Below are positions 31,536-44,064 of a stretch of DNA of 64,000 nucleotides, piece after piece. A program made the translations under genes and the position numbers. The DNA is from Polyangiaceae bacterium. Lineage in GTDB: Bacteria; Myxococcota_A; Polyangia; Polyangiales; Polyangiaceae. The notes under the pieces are model-generated. The model ran no database searches, was not told where the DNA came from, and saw only the letters and a list, made by a program, of their open reading frames with translations. Position 1 is the stretch's first letter. Every line of letters starts with the position of its first letter. The stretch covers positions 1 through 64,000 of the forward strand of contig JADLFU010000066.1 of the NCBI GenBank assembly GCA_020849655.1, written 5' to 3'.

Positions 31536-32222
31536 ATGCCCCCGCGTCCGGCCCGTGATCCAGAGCGCACCCGCGCGCGCATCCTCGCGGCGGCGCTCGC
31601 GGAGTTCGCGTCGCGCGGGCTCGCGGGCGCGCGGGTCGACGCGATCGCCGCGGCGGCGGGCGTCAACAAGCGGATGCTGTACCACTACTACGGGCACAAG
31701 GACGACCTCTACAACGCCGTCCTGCAAGACCGCCTCGAGCGGCGGGGCGCGTCGATGGCGAGCGCCCCGGACGATCCGCTCCGCACGATCGAGATGTTCC
31801 AGCGCGAGGTGCGCGAGGACACGGACTGGGTGCGGTTCCTGATGTGGGAGGCGCTCGAGCAGACGGAGAGCCCGCTGGTCGGCGAGTGCGAGCGGCAGTC
31901 GAAGTGCGCGACGGCGGTCGCGATGATCGAGCGGATGCAGGCCAACGGGTTCCTCCCGGGGGCCCACCCGGCGCACCTCGCGCTCTCGATGATGGCGATG
32001 GTGCTGTGGCCGTACGCGTTCCCGCAGTTCGCCAGGATGATGACCGGCCTCGATCCGGCGTCGGAGGAGTTCCTGGAGGCGCGCCTCGCGTTCTTCCGGA
32101 GCCTGACGAGCGGCGCCCGCGCGGCGCCCGCGCCGGAGTCGTCGCGTCGACAGAAGTCAGGGGGGGGCGAGCAGTCCCGATCGAAGCCCACGAGGGCGAA
32201 GGCACACCGGAGAGACCCATGA
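31536..32222 (+). CDS. TetR-family transcriptional regulator
   Basis: A 228-residue regulator. The N-terminal winged DNA-binding domain is typical ([20 protein letters not shown] then [20 protein letters not shown] with the recognition helix, then [10 protein letters not shown]). The C-terminal ligand-binding helices are less conserved, ending in a basic low-complexity tail. The ATG at 31536 was chosen, although a GTG at 31524 is also in frame but would lie inside the operator. It overlaps the adaptor gene by ATGA. Inference: it represses the efflux operon and itself. Confidence 0.93.
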   Translation: MPPRPARDPERTRARILAAALAEFASRGLAGARVDAIAAAAGVNKRMLYHYYGHKDDLYNAVLQDRLERRGASMASAPDDPLRTIEMFQREVREDTDWVRFLMWEALEQTESPLVGECERQSKCATAVAMIERMQANGFLPGAHPAHLALSMMAMVLWPYAFPQFARMMTGLDPASEEFLEARLAFFRSLTSGARAAPAPESSRRQKSGGGEQSRSKPTRAKAHRRDP

Positions 32223-33426
32223 CTACCCAGAGATTGTTGCCCCTCGCCCTGTGCGCCGTCGCCGCGCTCGCGGGCTGCCGCCGCAAGGAGGCCCCCGTCG
32301 GGGACGCAGCGCGGGCCGCCGGCAAGAAGCCGGTGGCGACGACGTTCGCGCGGGCGACGGCGCGAGAGATCCCGGTGTGCGTCGATCTGTCGGGGACGCT
32401 GGCGGCCGACGAGGAGAGCCAGGTGGCCACGCAGACGGCCGGCAGCGTCTCCGCGGTGCTGGTCGACATCGGCTCGCGCGTGAAGAAGGGCGACCCGCTC
32501 GTGCGCCTCGACACGCGCGAGGCGTCGCTGCGCGCGGCGCAGGCGGGCGCGACGGTCACCCAGGCCCGCGAGCGCCTCGCGTTCGACAAGACGAAGGGCT
32601 TCGACCCGGACCTCGTCCCCGAGGTCAAGGCGGCGAAGGAGGCGGCCGACCTCGCGGACCAGGACGCCGCGCGCGCGAAGGCGCTCGTCGAGAGCGGGGC
32701 GGTCTCCGTCGCCGCGTGGGACGCCGCGCGCAGCCGGGCCGAGCAGGCGCGCGCGCAGCACGCCGCGGCCGTCGGCGCCGCGAAGTCCGCCTACGCGGGG
32801 ATGAACGCCGCCTCCGCGCAGGCGGGCCTCGCCGGCAAGCAGGTCTCGGACGGCGTCGTGCGCGCGCCGTTCGACGGCGCGGTCGCCGAGCGGCGCGTGT
32901 CGGTCGGCGAGTTCGCGCCCGTCGGCAAGGTCGTCGTCGTCGTCGTCGCCGACGATCCGTTGCGCCTGAAGCTCGACGTCGCCGAGGAGGACATCGGCAA
33001 GATCGCCGTCGGCAAGGCGGTCGAGGTCGAGGTCGCCGCGTTCCCGGGCGCGGTGTTCGCCGGCTCGATCACGCGGATCGGCGCGAGCCTGCGCACGCAG
33101 TCGCGCACGCTGCCCGTCGAGGCCACCCTCCCGAACGCCGACGGCAAGCTGAAGCCCGGCCTGTTCGCGCGGGCGCGCGTCGCCGTCCCGGACAAGAAGG
33201 AGAAGGGCGTGTTCGTGCCCGTGGTCGCCGTCGGCTCGACCGGCGCGTCGGCGCGCGTGTTCGTGAAGAAGGGCGCGAAGGTCGAGGAGCGCCTCGTCAA
33301 GACGGGGTTGCGCATCGAGGATCGCGTCGCGGTCTCCGGCGTCGCGGCCGACGACGAGGTCGCGACGTCCAACCTCGGCGACCTGCGGGACGGCGCCGAC
33401 GTCGCGCCGGCGGGGGGCTTACCGCC

Positions 33427-36549
<3,123 letters not shown>

Positions 36550-36572
36550 TCTCCAGCTCCACAGAGAACCCC

Positions 36573-38036
36573 ATGCGAACCCACGTCACCCTCGCGTCCA
36601 CGCTCGCGCTCGCGCTCATCGCGGCGCCGAGCGTCGCCGCCGACCCCGAGCCCGCGCCGCCCGAGCGCACGAACACCGCGGAGAAGCGCGAGGCGCGCAT
36701 CCTGCCGCGCGCCGGGGGCTGGACGGCCGACACCGCCGCGTCCCGCGCGAAGGACACGAGCTTCGACGTCGCGGCGAAGCGCGCCGCGATCGAGGCGGCG
36801 GCCGCGAAGGCAGATCAGGCGCTGCTCCAGTTCATGCCGAGGCTCGCCGGCACCGCGCGCTACACGCGCCTCTCCAGCATCACGCCGCCGGGCGGGTTCA
36901 CGATGGTGAGCGCGCTCGGGCCGGACGGCAGGCCCGTCCCGCCGGGGCCCGTCGCGCCTGGCTCGACGCTGGTCGCCGCGGGGTTTCGGTTCCCGGTCGT
37001 GCTCGACAACTGGTTGTTCCAGGCGTCGCTGACGGTGCCGCTCTCCGACTACCTGTTCCGCGCGAGCCCCGCGTTGACGGCCGCGAGCCGCGGCGAGGAC
37101 GCCGCCCGCCTCGAGCGGATCGCCACCGAGGCGAAGGTGAAGGCCGACGCCAAGGTCGCGTTCTACGACTGGGTGAAGGCGCTCGGGCAGCGCGAGGTGC
37201 TCGCGCAGCAGCTCGAGGTCGCCGGCGAGCGCAAGCGCGACGCGGAGGCGCTGTTCAAGGTCGGCAAGGCGTCGAAGGCCGACGTGCTCGCCGCCGACGC
37301 CGCGCTCGCGCAGGGCAAGCTCGCGGAGGATCAGGCCGAGGAGCTCGTCGGCCTCGCCGAGGCGCAGCTGCGCGCGCTGACGCAGGCGCCCGACACCGAG
37401 CGCATCGGGCTCGGCGAGGACGTCACCGTCCCGCTCCCGCCCTTGCCGGTCGATCTCGCCGCGCTCCGCCAGGAGGCCGTCGCGTCGAGGCCCGATCTGC
37501 GCGCGCTCGGCGCGAGCGAGGAGGCGCTCGTCAAGAGCGCGCGGGCGGTGCGCGCGAGCCAGCTGCCGAGGCTCGACGCGTTCGGCGACCTCATCCACTC
37601 GAACCCGAACCAGCGCTACCAGCCGGCCGTGAAGAAGTTCCACACCACGTGGGACGTCGGGCTCCAGGTCACGTGGTCGCCGAACGACGCGTTCTCGGGG
37701 CGGGCGCAGGGCGCCGAGCTCGAGGCGAACGCGGCGAAGCTCCGCGCCGAGCGCTCGCGGGCGCGCGACGCCGTGATGGTGGAGGTCACGCGCGCGGCCC
37801 TCGCGGTGCGCACGGCCGACGCCTCCGTCGAGTCGACGTCGCTCGGCATCGCCGCCGCGACCGAGGCGCACCGCGTGCGACGCGAGCTGTACCGCGCCGG
37901 CCAGGCGACGGGCGTCGAGCTCTCCGACGCGGAGGCGAGCCTCTTCCGGGCGAAGCTCTCGGCCGTCGCGGCGCGCATCGATCAGCGCGTCTCGCGCGTG
38001 CGCCTCGACCACGCCACCGGCCGCGACACGAAGTAG
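36573..38036 (+). CDS. Outer-membrane efflux channel (TolC/OEP family)
   Basis: A 487-residue exported protein with a Sec signal peptide (cleavage near PSVAA-DPE) and two OEP repeats of long helices, for example DAEALFKVGKASKADVLAAD in the first and RRELYRAGQATGVELSDAEA in the second, the classical TolC-family helix ends. It has no lipobox, unlike OprM-type channels. It completes the tripartite pump. It ends convergently with the GMC oxidoreductase, with one base between stop codons. Confidence 0.94.
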   Translation: MRTHVTLASTLALALIAAPSVAADPEPAPPERTNTAEKREARILPRAGGWTADTAASRAKDTSFDVAAKRAAIEAAAAKADQALLQFMPRLAGTARYTRLSSITPPGGFTMVSALGPDGRPVPPGPVAPGSTLVAAGFRFPVVLDNWLFQASLTVPLSDYLFRASPALTAASRGEDAARLERIATEAKVKADAKVAFYDWVKALGQREVLAQQLEVAGERKRDAEALFKVGKASKADVLAADAALAQGKLAEDQAEELVGLAEAQLRALTQAPDTERIGLGEDVTVPLPPLPVDLAALRQEAVASRPDLRALGASEEALVKSARAVRASQLPRLDAFGDLIHSNPNQRYQPAVKKFHTTWDVGLQVTWSPNDAFSGRAQGAELEANAAKLRAERSRARDAVMVEVTRAALAVRTADASVESTSLGIAAATEAHRVRRELYRAGQATGVELSDAEASLFRAKLSAVAARIDQRVSRVRLDHATGRDTK

Positions 38037-38037
38037 C

Positions 38038-39651
38038 CTACGACGAGAGCATCAGCTCGGCGCAGCGCTCGCCGATCATCATCGCGGGCGCGTTGGTGTT
38101 GCCGCCGGTGATGCTCGGCATGACCGACGCGTCCGCGACGCGCAGGCCGTCGACGCCGCGCACCCGCAGCGAGGGATCGACGACGCTCCGCTCGTCCTGG
38201 CCCATGCGGCACGTCCCGACGGGGTGGTAGACGGTGTGGATGCGCGTCTTCAGGAGCTCGCGCAGCTGCTCGTCGCTCGCGTGCTCGGCCCCCGGGTGCA
38301 GCTCGCCGGTGACGATCTTCGAGAGCGATCCGTGGGCCATGATCTGTCGCACGAGCCGCATGCCCTCGAGGAGCAGCCGCGCGTCGTCCGGATCGGAGAG
38401 GTACGCGGGATCGATGTGCGGCGCCGCCAGCGGATCGGTCGAGAGGAGCCGCAGCTCGCCCCGGCTCTTCGGGTAGATGAGCGTCGGCATCACCGTCATC
38501 GCCGGGCGCTTGTCGACCACGGGGCGCACGGGCAGATCCTGGTTCGGCGACGGGTACGACCACGGCAGGCAGTGGATCTGGATGTCGGGCGCGGGCCCCT
38601 GACACTTCGACGACTTCACGAACGCCGCGGCCTCGAACACCGTCCGGCCGAACCAGCTGTCGCCGCGGGTCATCTCCGCGAACATCCCGCTGAAGAAGTG
38701 GAGCGCAGTGCCCCGGTGGATCGCCTGCGGCGCGAGGAACGTCATCGGCACGAACAGGTGATCGTGGAGGTTCTTGCCGACGGGCAGATCGGAGACGACC
38801 TCGACGCCCAGCGCCGAGAGGTCGGCCGCGGGCCCGACGCCCGACAGCAGCAGCAGCTGCGCCGAGCCGATGACGCCGCCCGACAGCACGACCTCGCCGG
38901 ACGCCCGCACGACGCGCCTCTCCTTGCCCGCGAGGAGCTCGACCCCCGTCGCGCGCCCGCGCTCGATGACGACCTTGGCGACCGTGGCCCCAGTCAGGAT
39001 TGTCAGGTTGCTCGGGGGCGCCTGCAGGTACGCCTCCGAGGTGCTGTAGCGCCGGCCGTTGCGCGCGCTCATCTGGAAGAGGCTCGCGCCCTCCTGCTCG
39101 GCGGCGTTGTAGTCGTCGAGCACCGGCACGCCGCACGTCTCGGCGATGGCGCCGACGAGCACCTCGGACGCGGGCGTGACGTCGCGCTGCTTCGTCACGG
39201 CGACGGGGCCGCCCTTGCCGCGGAACTCCGTCTCTCCACCCTCCCAGTCCTCGAGGCGCTTGAAGGCGCGGAGGACGTCCTCCTCGCCCCAGCCGGTGCA
39301 GCCGTCGGCGAGCCAGTCGCGGTAGTTCTGCCGGTGGCCGCGCACGTACAGCATGCCGTTGATCGAGCTCGAGCCGCCGAGCACGCGCCCGCGCACCGTG
39401 GGGATGCGGCGGTCGGCCGCGTGCCGCTGAGGCGTCGTGTAGTAGCCCCAGTCGAACTTCTTCTTCACCTGCGGCGTCGTGTGGATGATCGACACCATCC
39501 CCGGCACCATGCAGAGGCGTGAGCGGTCGGAGCCGCCGGCCTCGATGAGCAGCGTGCGCCGCCCCGCCGCGGCGAGCCTCGCCGCCACGATGGCGCCCGC
39601 CGAGCCCGCGCCCACCACGATCACCTCGTACTCGTCTGCCGTGCCGCTCAT
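38038..39651 (-). CDS. GMC-family FAD oxidoreductase
   Basis: A 537-residue flavoprotein of the glucose-methanol-choline family. Dinucleotide-binding motif VVGAGSAGAIVAARLAAAG at the N-terminus followed by LIEAGG. GMC signature GRVLGGSSSINGMLYVRGH. C-terminal catalytic region HPVGTCRMGQD with the active-site His and, further on, GGNTNAPAMMIGERCAEL carrying the conserved Asn. It is closest in appearance to choline or alcohol dehydrogenase-like members. The ATG at 39651 (MSGTADEYEVIVVGAG) was preferred to an upstream start because the Rossmann strand then begins at residue 9. No signal peptide. Confidence 0.92.
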   Translation of the reverse strand: MSGTADEYEVIVVGAGSAGAIVAARLAAAGRRTLLIEAGGSDRSRLCMVPGMVSIIHTTPQVKKKFDWGYYTTPQRHAADRRIPTVRGRVLGGSSSINGMLYVRGHRQNYRDWLADGCTGWGEEDVLRAFKRLEDWEGGETEFRGKGGPVAVTKQRDVTPASEVLVGAIAETCGVPVLDDYNAAEQEGASLFQMSARNGRRYSTSEAYLQAPPSNLTILTGATVAKVVIERGRATGVELLAGKERRVVRASGEVVLSGGVIGSAQLLLLSGVGPAADLSALGVEVVSDLPVGKNLHDHLFVPMTFLAPQAIHRGTALHFFSGMFAEMTRGDSWFGRTVFEAAAFVKSSKCQGPAPDIQIHCLPWSYPSPNQDLPVRPVVDKRPAMTVMPTLIYPKSRGELRLLSTDPLAAPHIDPAYLSDPDDARLLLEGMRLVRQIMAHGSLSKIVTGELHPGAEHASDEQLRELLKTRIHTVYHPVGTCRMGQDERSVVDPSLRVRGVDGLRVADASVMPSITGGNTNAPAMMIGERCAELMLSS

Positions 39652-39737
39652 GCGCGCGACTGTAGAACACGTTTCACTCCGGCCGCCAGCGCGATCCTCG
39701 TTGTCGCGCCTCGGCCCCCGCGAGAGCATCGCCGCCC

Positions 39738-40697
39738 ATGCGCGCTCCCGCGATCCTGGTCGTCGTCACGTGGCTCACGCTCCCGGTCGCCTGCGGCGGA
39801 GGGACGGACGAGGCGACGGGCATCACCATCGAGCAGACCGGCGGCGCCGGAGCCTCCGGCGCGAGCGGCGGCGGCGCGGGCAAGGCGGGCACGGGCGGCG
39901 GCGCGGGCAACGCGGGCGGGGGCGTTGGCAAGGCGGGCGCGAGCAGCGCCGGAGCTGCTGGCGCGGGAGCCGCGGGAGCCGCGGGAGCCGCGGGCAAGGC
40001 AGGCGCGAGCGGCGGCGCAGGAGCCGCCGGGAAGGCAGGCGCGAGCGGCGCGGGAGCCGCCGGCAAGGCTGGAGCGAGCGGCGCAGGCGCCGCGGGCAAG
40101 GCGGGCGCGGGCGGCGCGGGAGCCGCGGGCAAGGCGGGCGCGGGCGGCGGGACGGGCGGCGGCGCGGCCGGCAAGGCAGGCGCGAGCGGCGGGCTGTGCG
40201 CGGGCGTCGAGTCGGCGCCCTTCGATCCACCCGGCGTGTGCGACGGCCCGAGCGGCCAGACCTCGAAGGAGGTGCCGTCGAACGGCGTGTACTCGACGAG
40301 CTGGTTCGGCTGCTACAGAAAGTCCGACGGCAGCATCTACAAGGATCCGGGTGACAACTGCGAGTTCGCCTGCGGACCGAAGGGTCACTGCCCGGCGTCG
40401 CAGCCCGGCCCCGAGTGCGAGGCGACGCTGAAATGGTTCTCGGCCGACGCCGACCGCTACGGCTGCGGCGCGAAGCTCCGCCTCACCAACTGCGCGAACG
40501 GCAAGCGGGTCATCCTGGTGGCGCTCGACCGCGGGCCCAACTGCACCAGCGTGGAGAAGAAGGTCGGCGCGCCCGTGCTCGACATGTCACACGACGCGAT
40601 GGTCTACCTGTTCGACGGCGCCACGTACGGCGGCAACGAGAAGAAGCGCGTGGTGGTCGAGGAGGTCGACGCGGCGACGCCGCTCGGCCCGGAGTGA
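39738..40697 (+). CDS. Lipoprotein with Gly/Ala linker and double-psi beta-barrel domain
   Basis: A 319-residue exported protein. Lipobox LPVACGG with Cys19. Residues about 32-152 are an AGKAGA-type flexible linker. From Cys154 the sequence is a compact Cys-rich domain ending in YGCGAKLRLTNCANGKRVIL and VALDRGPNC, then VLDMSHDAMVYLF. That order (strand, DRGP, then the L-D-x-S motif) is the signature of RlpA/expansin-like double-psi beta-barrels, which bind or cut peptidoglycan or polysaccharide. The expected catalytic Asp is present in DRGP and again in LDMS. It is divergent from the GMC gene across 86 bases. Enzyme activity is not established. Confidence 0.82.
   Translation: MRAPAILVVVTWLTLPVACGGGTDEATGITIEQTGGAGASGASGGGAGKAGTGGGAGNAGGGVGKAGASSAGAAGAGAAGAAGAAGKAGASGGAGAAGKAGASGAGAAGKAGASGAGAAGKAGAGGAGAAGKAGAGGGTGGGAAGKAGASGGLCAGVESAPFDPPGVCDGPSGQTSKEVPSNGVYSTSWFGCYRKSDGSIYKDPGDNCEFACGPKGHCPASQPGPECEATLKWFSADADRYGCGAKLRLTNCANGKRVILVALDRGPNCTSVEKKVGAPVLDMSHDAMVYLFDGATYGGNEKKRVVVEEVDAATPLGPE
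39843..40190 (+). repeat. Low-complexity Gly/Ala/Lys linker repeat
   Basis: About 115 codons of irregular 15-base units encoding AGKAG/GAGAA patterns within the double-psi lipoprotein gene. A likely flexible spacer and a site prone to copy-number change. Confidence 0.75.
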
Positions 40698-40770
40698 CGC
40701 GGTCGCCCGGAGATTGTCATGGCTGGCGCCAGCCGGGCGCGACGGGCGCTGACACCGGCGTCCGCGCTCC

Positions 40771-40947
40771 TCAGCGCCGCCCCTTGAACCCCATCATCCC
40801 CTGGACGACGGCCTCGCTCCCCTCGGCGATCTCGGCCGCCTCGCGCGCGCGATCGGCGCAATCTTCACATAGCTTCTTCGCCTTGCCGTCGAGCTTCACT
40901 GTCACCAGCGCGTCCACGTCGTCTCCGCACTCCTTGCAGGTCGCCAT
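40771..40947 (-). CDS. Small four-cysteine (zinc-ribbon-like) protein
   Basis: A 58-residue protein from ATG at 40947. Two CxxC knuckles, Cys4-Cys7 (MATCKECGDD) and Cys27-Cys30 (KKLCEDCADR), flank a short beta-rich stretch, which is a compact zinc-ribbon arrangement. A helical tail rich in Ala and Glu follows. The frame is open further upstream but would run through the enoyl-CoA hydratase gene, so the short form is chosen. Only about 30 bases separate it from that divergent gene, so the two promoters must overlap. The role is unknown. Confidence 0.7.
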   Translation of the reverse strand: MATCKECGDDVDALVTVKLDGKAKKLCEDCADRAREAAEIAEGSEAVVQGMMGFKGRR

Positions 40948-40978
40948 CTCGCGCCGATGATATACGCGCCGCCTCGTG

Positions 40979-41761
40979 ATGACAGACCCCTTGCATGTCG
41001 AGCGCCGCGGCGGCGCGGCCATCCTGACGATCGACCGCGAGGCGCGCCGCAACGCGCTGTCCCGCGACACCCTGCTCGCGCTCGGGCGCGCGGGGCGCGA
41101 GCTGTCGGCCGATCCCGCCGTGCGGGTGATCGTGGTCACCGGCCGCGGCGACAAGGCGTTCTGCGCGGGCGCCGATCTGAAGGAGCGCCAAGGCTCTACC
41201 GACGACGACGTGCGCGCGCAGATCTCGCTCTACCGCACCGAGCTCGGCCCCCTCGATCGATCGCCGAAGCCGGTCGTCGCCGCCATCAACGGCGTCGCGT
41301 TCGGCGGCGGCCTCGAGCTCGCGCTGGTCTGCGATCTGCGCGTCGCCGCGGCGCACGCCGAGCTCGCGTTGCCGGAGACGGGCCTCGGGATCATCCCGGG
41401 CGCCGGAGGCACGCAGCGGCTGCCGCGCGTCGTCGGCGAGGCCCGCGCGAAGGAGATGATCCTGCTCGGCCGGCGGCTGTCGGCCGAGGAGGCGCTCCGC
41501 TGGGGTCTCGTCAACCACGTCGTCGCCGAGGGCGCCGATCTGCTCGCGGAGACCCTCGCATACGTCGCGCCCATCGCCGACGGCGCGCCTGTCGCCCAGG
41601 CCGCCGCGCTCGCCGCGATCGACGCCGCGCTCGAGGTGCCGCTCGATCGCGGCCTCGAGCTCGAGCGGCTGCACTACGACGCGACGCTGCGGAGCGCCGA
41701 TCGTCGCGAGGCCCTCTCGGCGTTCGCCGAGAAGCGCCGACCGCGCTTCACCGGCGCGTGA
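40979..41761 (+). CDS. Enoyl-CoA hydratase
   Basis: A 260-residue crotonase-fold enzyme that hydrates trans-2-enoyl-CoA. Oxyanion-hole segments KAFCAGADLKE and NGVAFGGGLELAL, and both catalytic glutamates are present: Glu113 in GGGLELALVCD and Glu133 in LPETGLGIIPGAGGTQRLPR, 20 residues apart as in rat mitochondrial hydratase. So hydratase activity is likely. It is close in type to methylglutaconyl-CoA hydratases. A GTG three bases upstream is an alternative start. Its TGA overlaps the next gene's GTG. Confidence 0.93.
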   Translation: MTDPLHVERRGGAAILTIDREARRNALSRDTLLALGRAGRELSADPAVRVIVVTGRGDKAFCAGADLKERQGSTDDDVRAQISLYRTELGPLDRSPKPVVAAINGVAFGGGLELALVCDLRVAAAHAELALPETGLGIIPGAGGTQRLPRVVGEARAKEMILLGRRLSAEEALRWGLVNHVVAEGADLLAETLAYVAPIADGAPVAQAAALAAIDAALEVPLDRGLELERLHYDATLRSADRREALSAFAEKRRPRFTGA

Positions 41762-42603
41762 CCCGGCGCCGCGGCTACGCCCTCGTCGTCGCGGCCGCGA
41801 CGTCGTGGGGACTGTGGAGCCTGGTCCTGCGCCCCGTCGAGCGGCGCGGGCCCGTCTCCGCGGAGGCGCAGGCGCTCATCGTGATGGCGGTGATCGCGAT
41901 CGTGCTGCTCCCGTGGGCGGCGCGGGACACGGCGCGGCGCGGGCTGTCGCCTCGCGATCTGCTGGTGCTGTTCGCGCTCGGGCTCTCGGACGCCGGGAAC
42001 ATCCGGCTGTTCTTCCGGGCGATGCGCGCGACGACCCTGCCGGTCGCGGTGCTGTCCCACTGCACGGCGCCGATGCTGGTGGCGCTCGCGGCGCCGCTCG
42101 TCGGCGAGCGGCTCCGTCCGCGCACGCTCGGCCTCGTCGCCGTGGCGCTCCTGGGCCTCGCGCTGCTGCTCTGGCCGTTCGGCGCGGGCGGGAGCGTGAC
42201 GGGCGCGCTGCTCGGCCTCGCGTCGGCGGTGTTCTACGCGACCAATGTCTGGCTCCAGAAGCGCGCGGCCGCGCGGCTGACGGCGATGCAACTGATGAGC
42301 CTGCACGCGCTCGTCAGCGCCGCCGTCCTCGCGCTGTTCCTGCCCACGGGCGGCCTCGCCCTCGACGGCGGGCAGTGGGCGATGATGCTCGCGGGCGCGC
42401 TCTCGCTCGGCGCGGCGGCCGGCGTCGCGTTCGTCTCCGCGCTCTCGGCCGTGCCCGCGACGCACGCGGCGACGCTCGCGCTCCTCGAGCCGCTCGTCGC
42501 GGTCGTCGTCGGCGTCACCGTGTGGAGGGAGCCGCTCGGCCCGTACGGCGCGCTCGGCGCCGCGCTGATGCTCGCCGCGCTCGTCGGCACCGTGAGGGGG
42601 TGA
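41758..42603 (+). CDS. EamA/DMT-family membrane transporter
   Basis: A 281-residue protein with about ten hydrophobic segments in two five-helix halves. Family signatures include YALVVAAATSWGLWSLV at the start and LLEPLVAVVVGVTVWREPLG near the end of the second repeat. GTG start at 41758 coupled to the hydratase stop by a 4-base GTGA overlap. Members export amino acids or metabolites; the substrate is not predictable. Confidence 0.9.
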   Translation: MTRRRGYALVVAAATSWGLWSLVLRPVERRGPVSAEAQALIVMAVIAIVLLPWAARDTARRGLSPRDLLVLFALGLSDAGNIRLFFRAMRATTLPVAVLSHCTAPMLVALAAPLVGERLRPRTLGLVAVALLGLALLLWPFGAGGSVTGALLGLASAVFYATNVWLQKRAAARLTAMQLMSLHALVSAAVLALFLPTGGLALDGGQWAMMLAGALSLGAAAGVAFVSALSAVPATHAATLALLEPLVAVVVGVTVWREPLGPYGALGAALMLAALVGTVRG

Positions 42604-42690
42604 CGATCCGGGCGACCCGCGGCGCGGCGCGCCGCCCTCCACCCGCGAGCACAGGCCGATCCGTGCTAACCCTCGCGTCCGCGCCCGACC

Positions 42691-44064
42691 ATGAGCCTCG
42701 GCCTCCGCCTCCTCCGCGCCACGTGGCTCCTGTTCCGCATCTTCGCGAGCTACATGATCCAGCTCGCGCTCGACAAGGTGTTCCAGCGTGACTACGTGCG
42801 GCCGCCGTGGCTCGCGGCGCGCAAGGAGCGCGTCGACCGCAAGAACGCGAAGCGCCTGCTCGCCGGGATGCTCCGCCTGCGCGGCGTGTTCATCAAGCTC
42901 GGCCAGGTGCTCTCGATCATGGGAGGGTTCCTCCCGCGCGCGTACACCGAGGAGCTCGAGCAGCTCCAGGACAACGTGCCCCCGCACCCGTTCCGCGAGG
43001 TCGAGGGCTCCATCCTCCGCGATCTCGGCAAGCACCCCGACGAGCTCTTCAAGGACTTCGCGCGGGAGCCGCTCGCCGCCGCGTCGCTCGGGCAGGTGCA
43101 CGTCGCGCACCTGAAGACCGGCGAGAAGGTCGCCGTGAAGGTGCTGTACGCCGGCATCCGCGACGTCATCCGCGTCGACATGCGCGTGCTCGGGTGGGGG
43201 ATGCGCGTGTACATGTGGTTCTTCCCGTTTCGCAACATCGAGCGCGTGCACGCGTCGCTCGTCGATCTGCTGAAGCGCGAGACCGACTACGTGCACGAGG
43301 CCGACTGCATGCGACGGATGGCGAAGAACTTCGAGGGCGACGCGGGGCTCGACTTCCCGAAGCCCATCGACGCGCTGACGAGCCGCGACGTGCTGACGAT
43401 GACGTTCATGGAGGGCGTCAAGATCACGAACTTCACGGAGTTCGAGCGGCTCGGCATCGACCGCGATCTGGTCGCGACGCGCTTCATCCAGGCGTTCTAC
43501 AAGCAGCTGTTCTTCGACCGGTTCTTCCACGCCGATCCGCACCCGGGGAACTTCCTCGTGCGCAAGGACGGCGACGAGACGACGCTCATCATCCTCGATT
43601 TCGGCGCCATCAGCACCGTCGAGCCCCACCTCGTCGACGGCGCGTTCGAGATCCTGACGGCGGTGCTCACGCAGGACCAGGCGAAGGTGCTCTCCGGGTT
43701 CCACAAGATGGGCTTCGTCGCCGAGGACGGCAACAAGGAGCTGCTCGAGAAGACGGTCGTCTCGTACTTTCAGAAGCTCCTGAAGGTGAAGGATCGCTCG
43801 CCGGCCGCGCTGATGAAGGCGAACCGCAAGCAGCTCGAGAAGCTCGCGGACCCGGAGGTCGAGCGCAAGGAGCTGCGCGAGCTGATGAAGTCGTTCGACT
43901 ACCCGGAGGGGTGGTTCTACGTCGAGCGCGCGAGCGTGCTCGCGTTCTGGCTGTGCGGGCAGATCGCGCCCGAGCTCGACGCCGCGACCGTGGGCATCCC
44001 GTACGTGATGCCGATGATGGTGCAGCGGCAGATGGAGCAGCAGCTCGCGCAGGCGAGCGCGTGA
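42691..44064 (+). CDS. ABC1/UbiB-family atypical kinase
   Basis: A 457-residue protein of the UbiB/COQ8 family, ATPases linked to isoprenoid-quinone biosynthesis. It shows the KxGQ motif (FIKLGQVLSIMGGFLP), the Ala-rich replacement of the P-loop (LAAASLGQVHVAHL), the ion-pair Lys in VAVKVL, and the catalytic FFHADPHPGNFLV and LDFGAIS motifs. The N-terminus has a hydrophobic stretch (LLFRIFASYMIQLAL) that could bind membrane. No ubi or men genes are adjacent. It is coupled to the next gene by GTGA. Confidence 0.92.
   Translation: MSLGLRLLRATWLLFRIFASYMIQLALDKVFQRDYVRPPWLAARKERVDRKNAKRLLAGMLRLRGVFIKLGQVLSIMGGFLPRAYTEELEQLQDNVPPHPFREVEGSILRDLGKHPDELFKDFAREPLAAASLGQVHVAHLKTGEKVAVKVLYAGIRDVIRVDMRVLGWGMRVYMWFFPFRNIERVHASLVDLLKRETDYVHEADCMRRMAKNFEGDAGLDFPKPIDALTSRDVLTMTFMEGVKITNFTEFERLGIDRDLVATRFIQAFYKQLFFDRFFHADPHPGNFLVRKDGDETTLIILDFGAISTVEPHLVDGAFEILTAVLTQDQAKVLSGFHKMGFVAEDGNKELLEKTVVSYFQKLLKVKDRSPAALMKANRKQLEKLADPEVERKELRELMKSFDYPEGWFYVERASVLAFWLCGQIAPELDAATVGIPYVMPMMVQRQMEQQLAQASA

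Noticed and set aside
38036-38040. A bidirectional terminator between the convergent efflux channel and GMC oxidoreductase genes.
   Set aside because: The stop codons are one base apart and no hairpin with a T-tract is visible.
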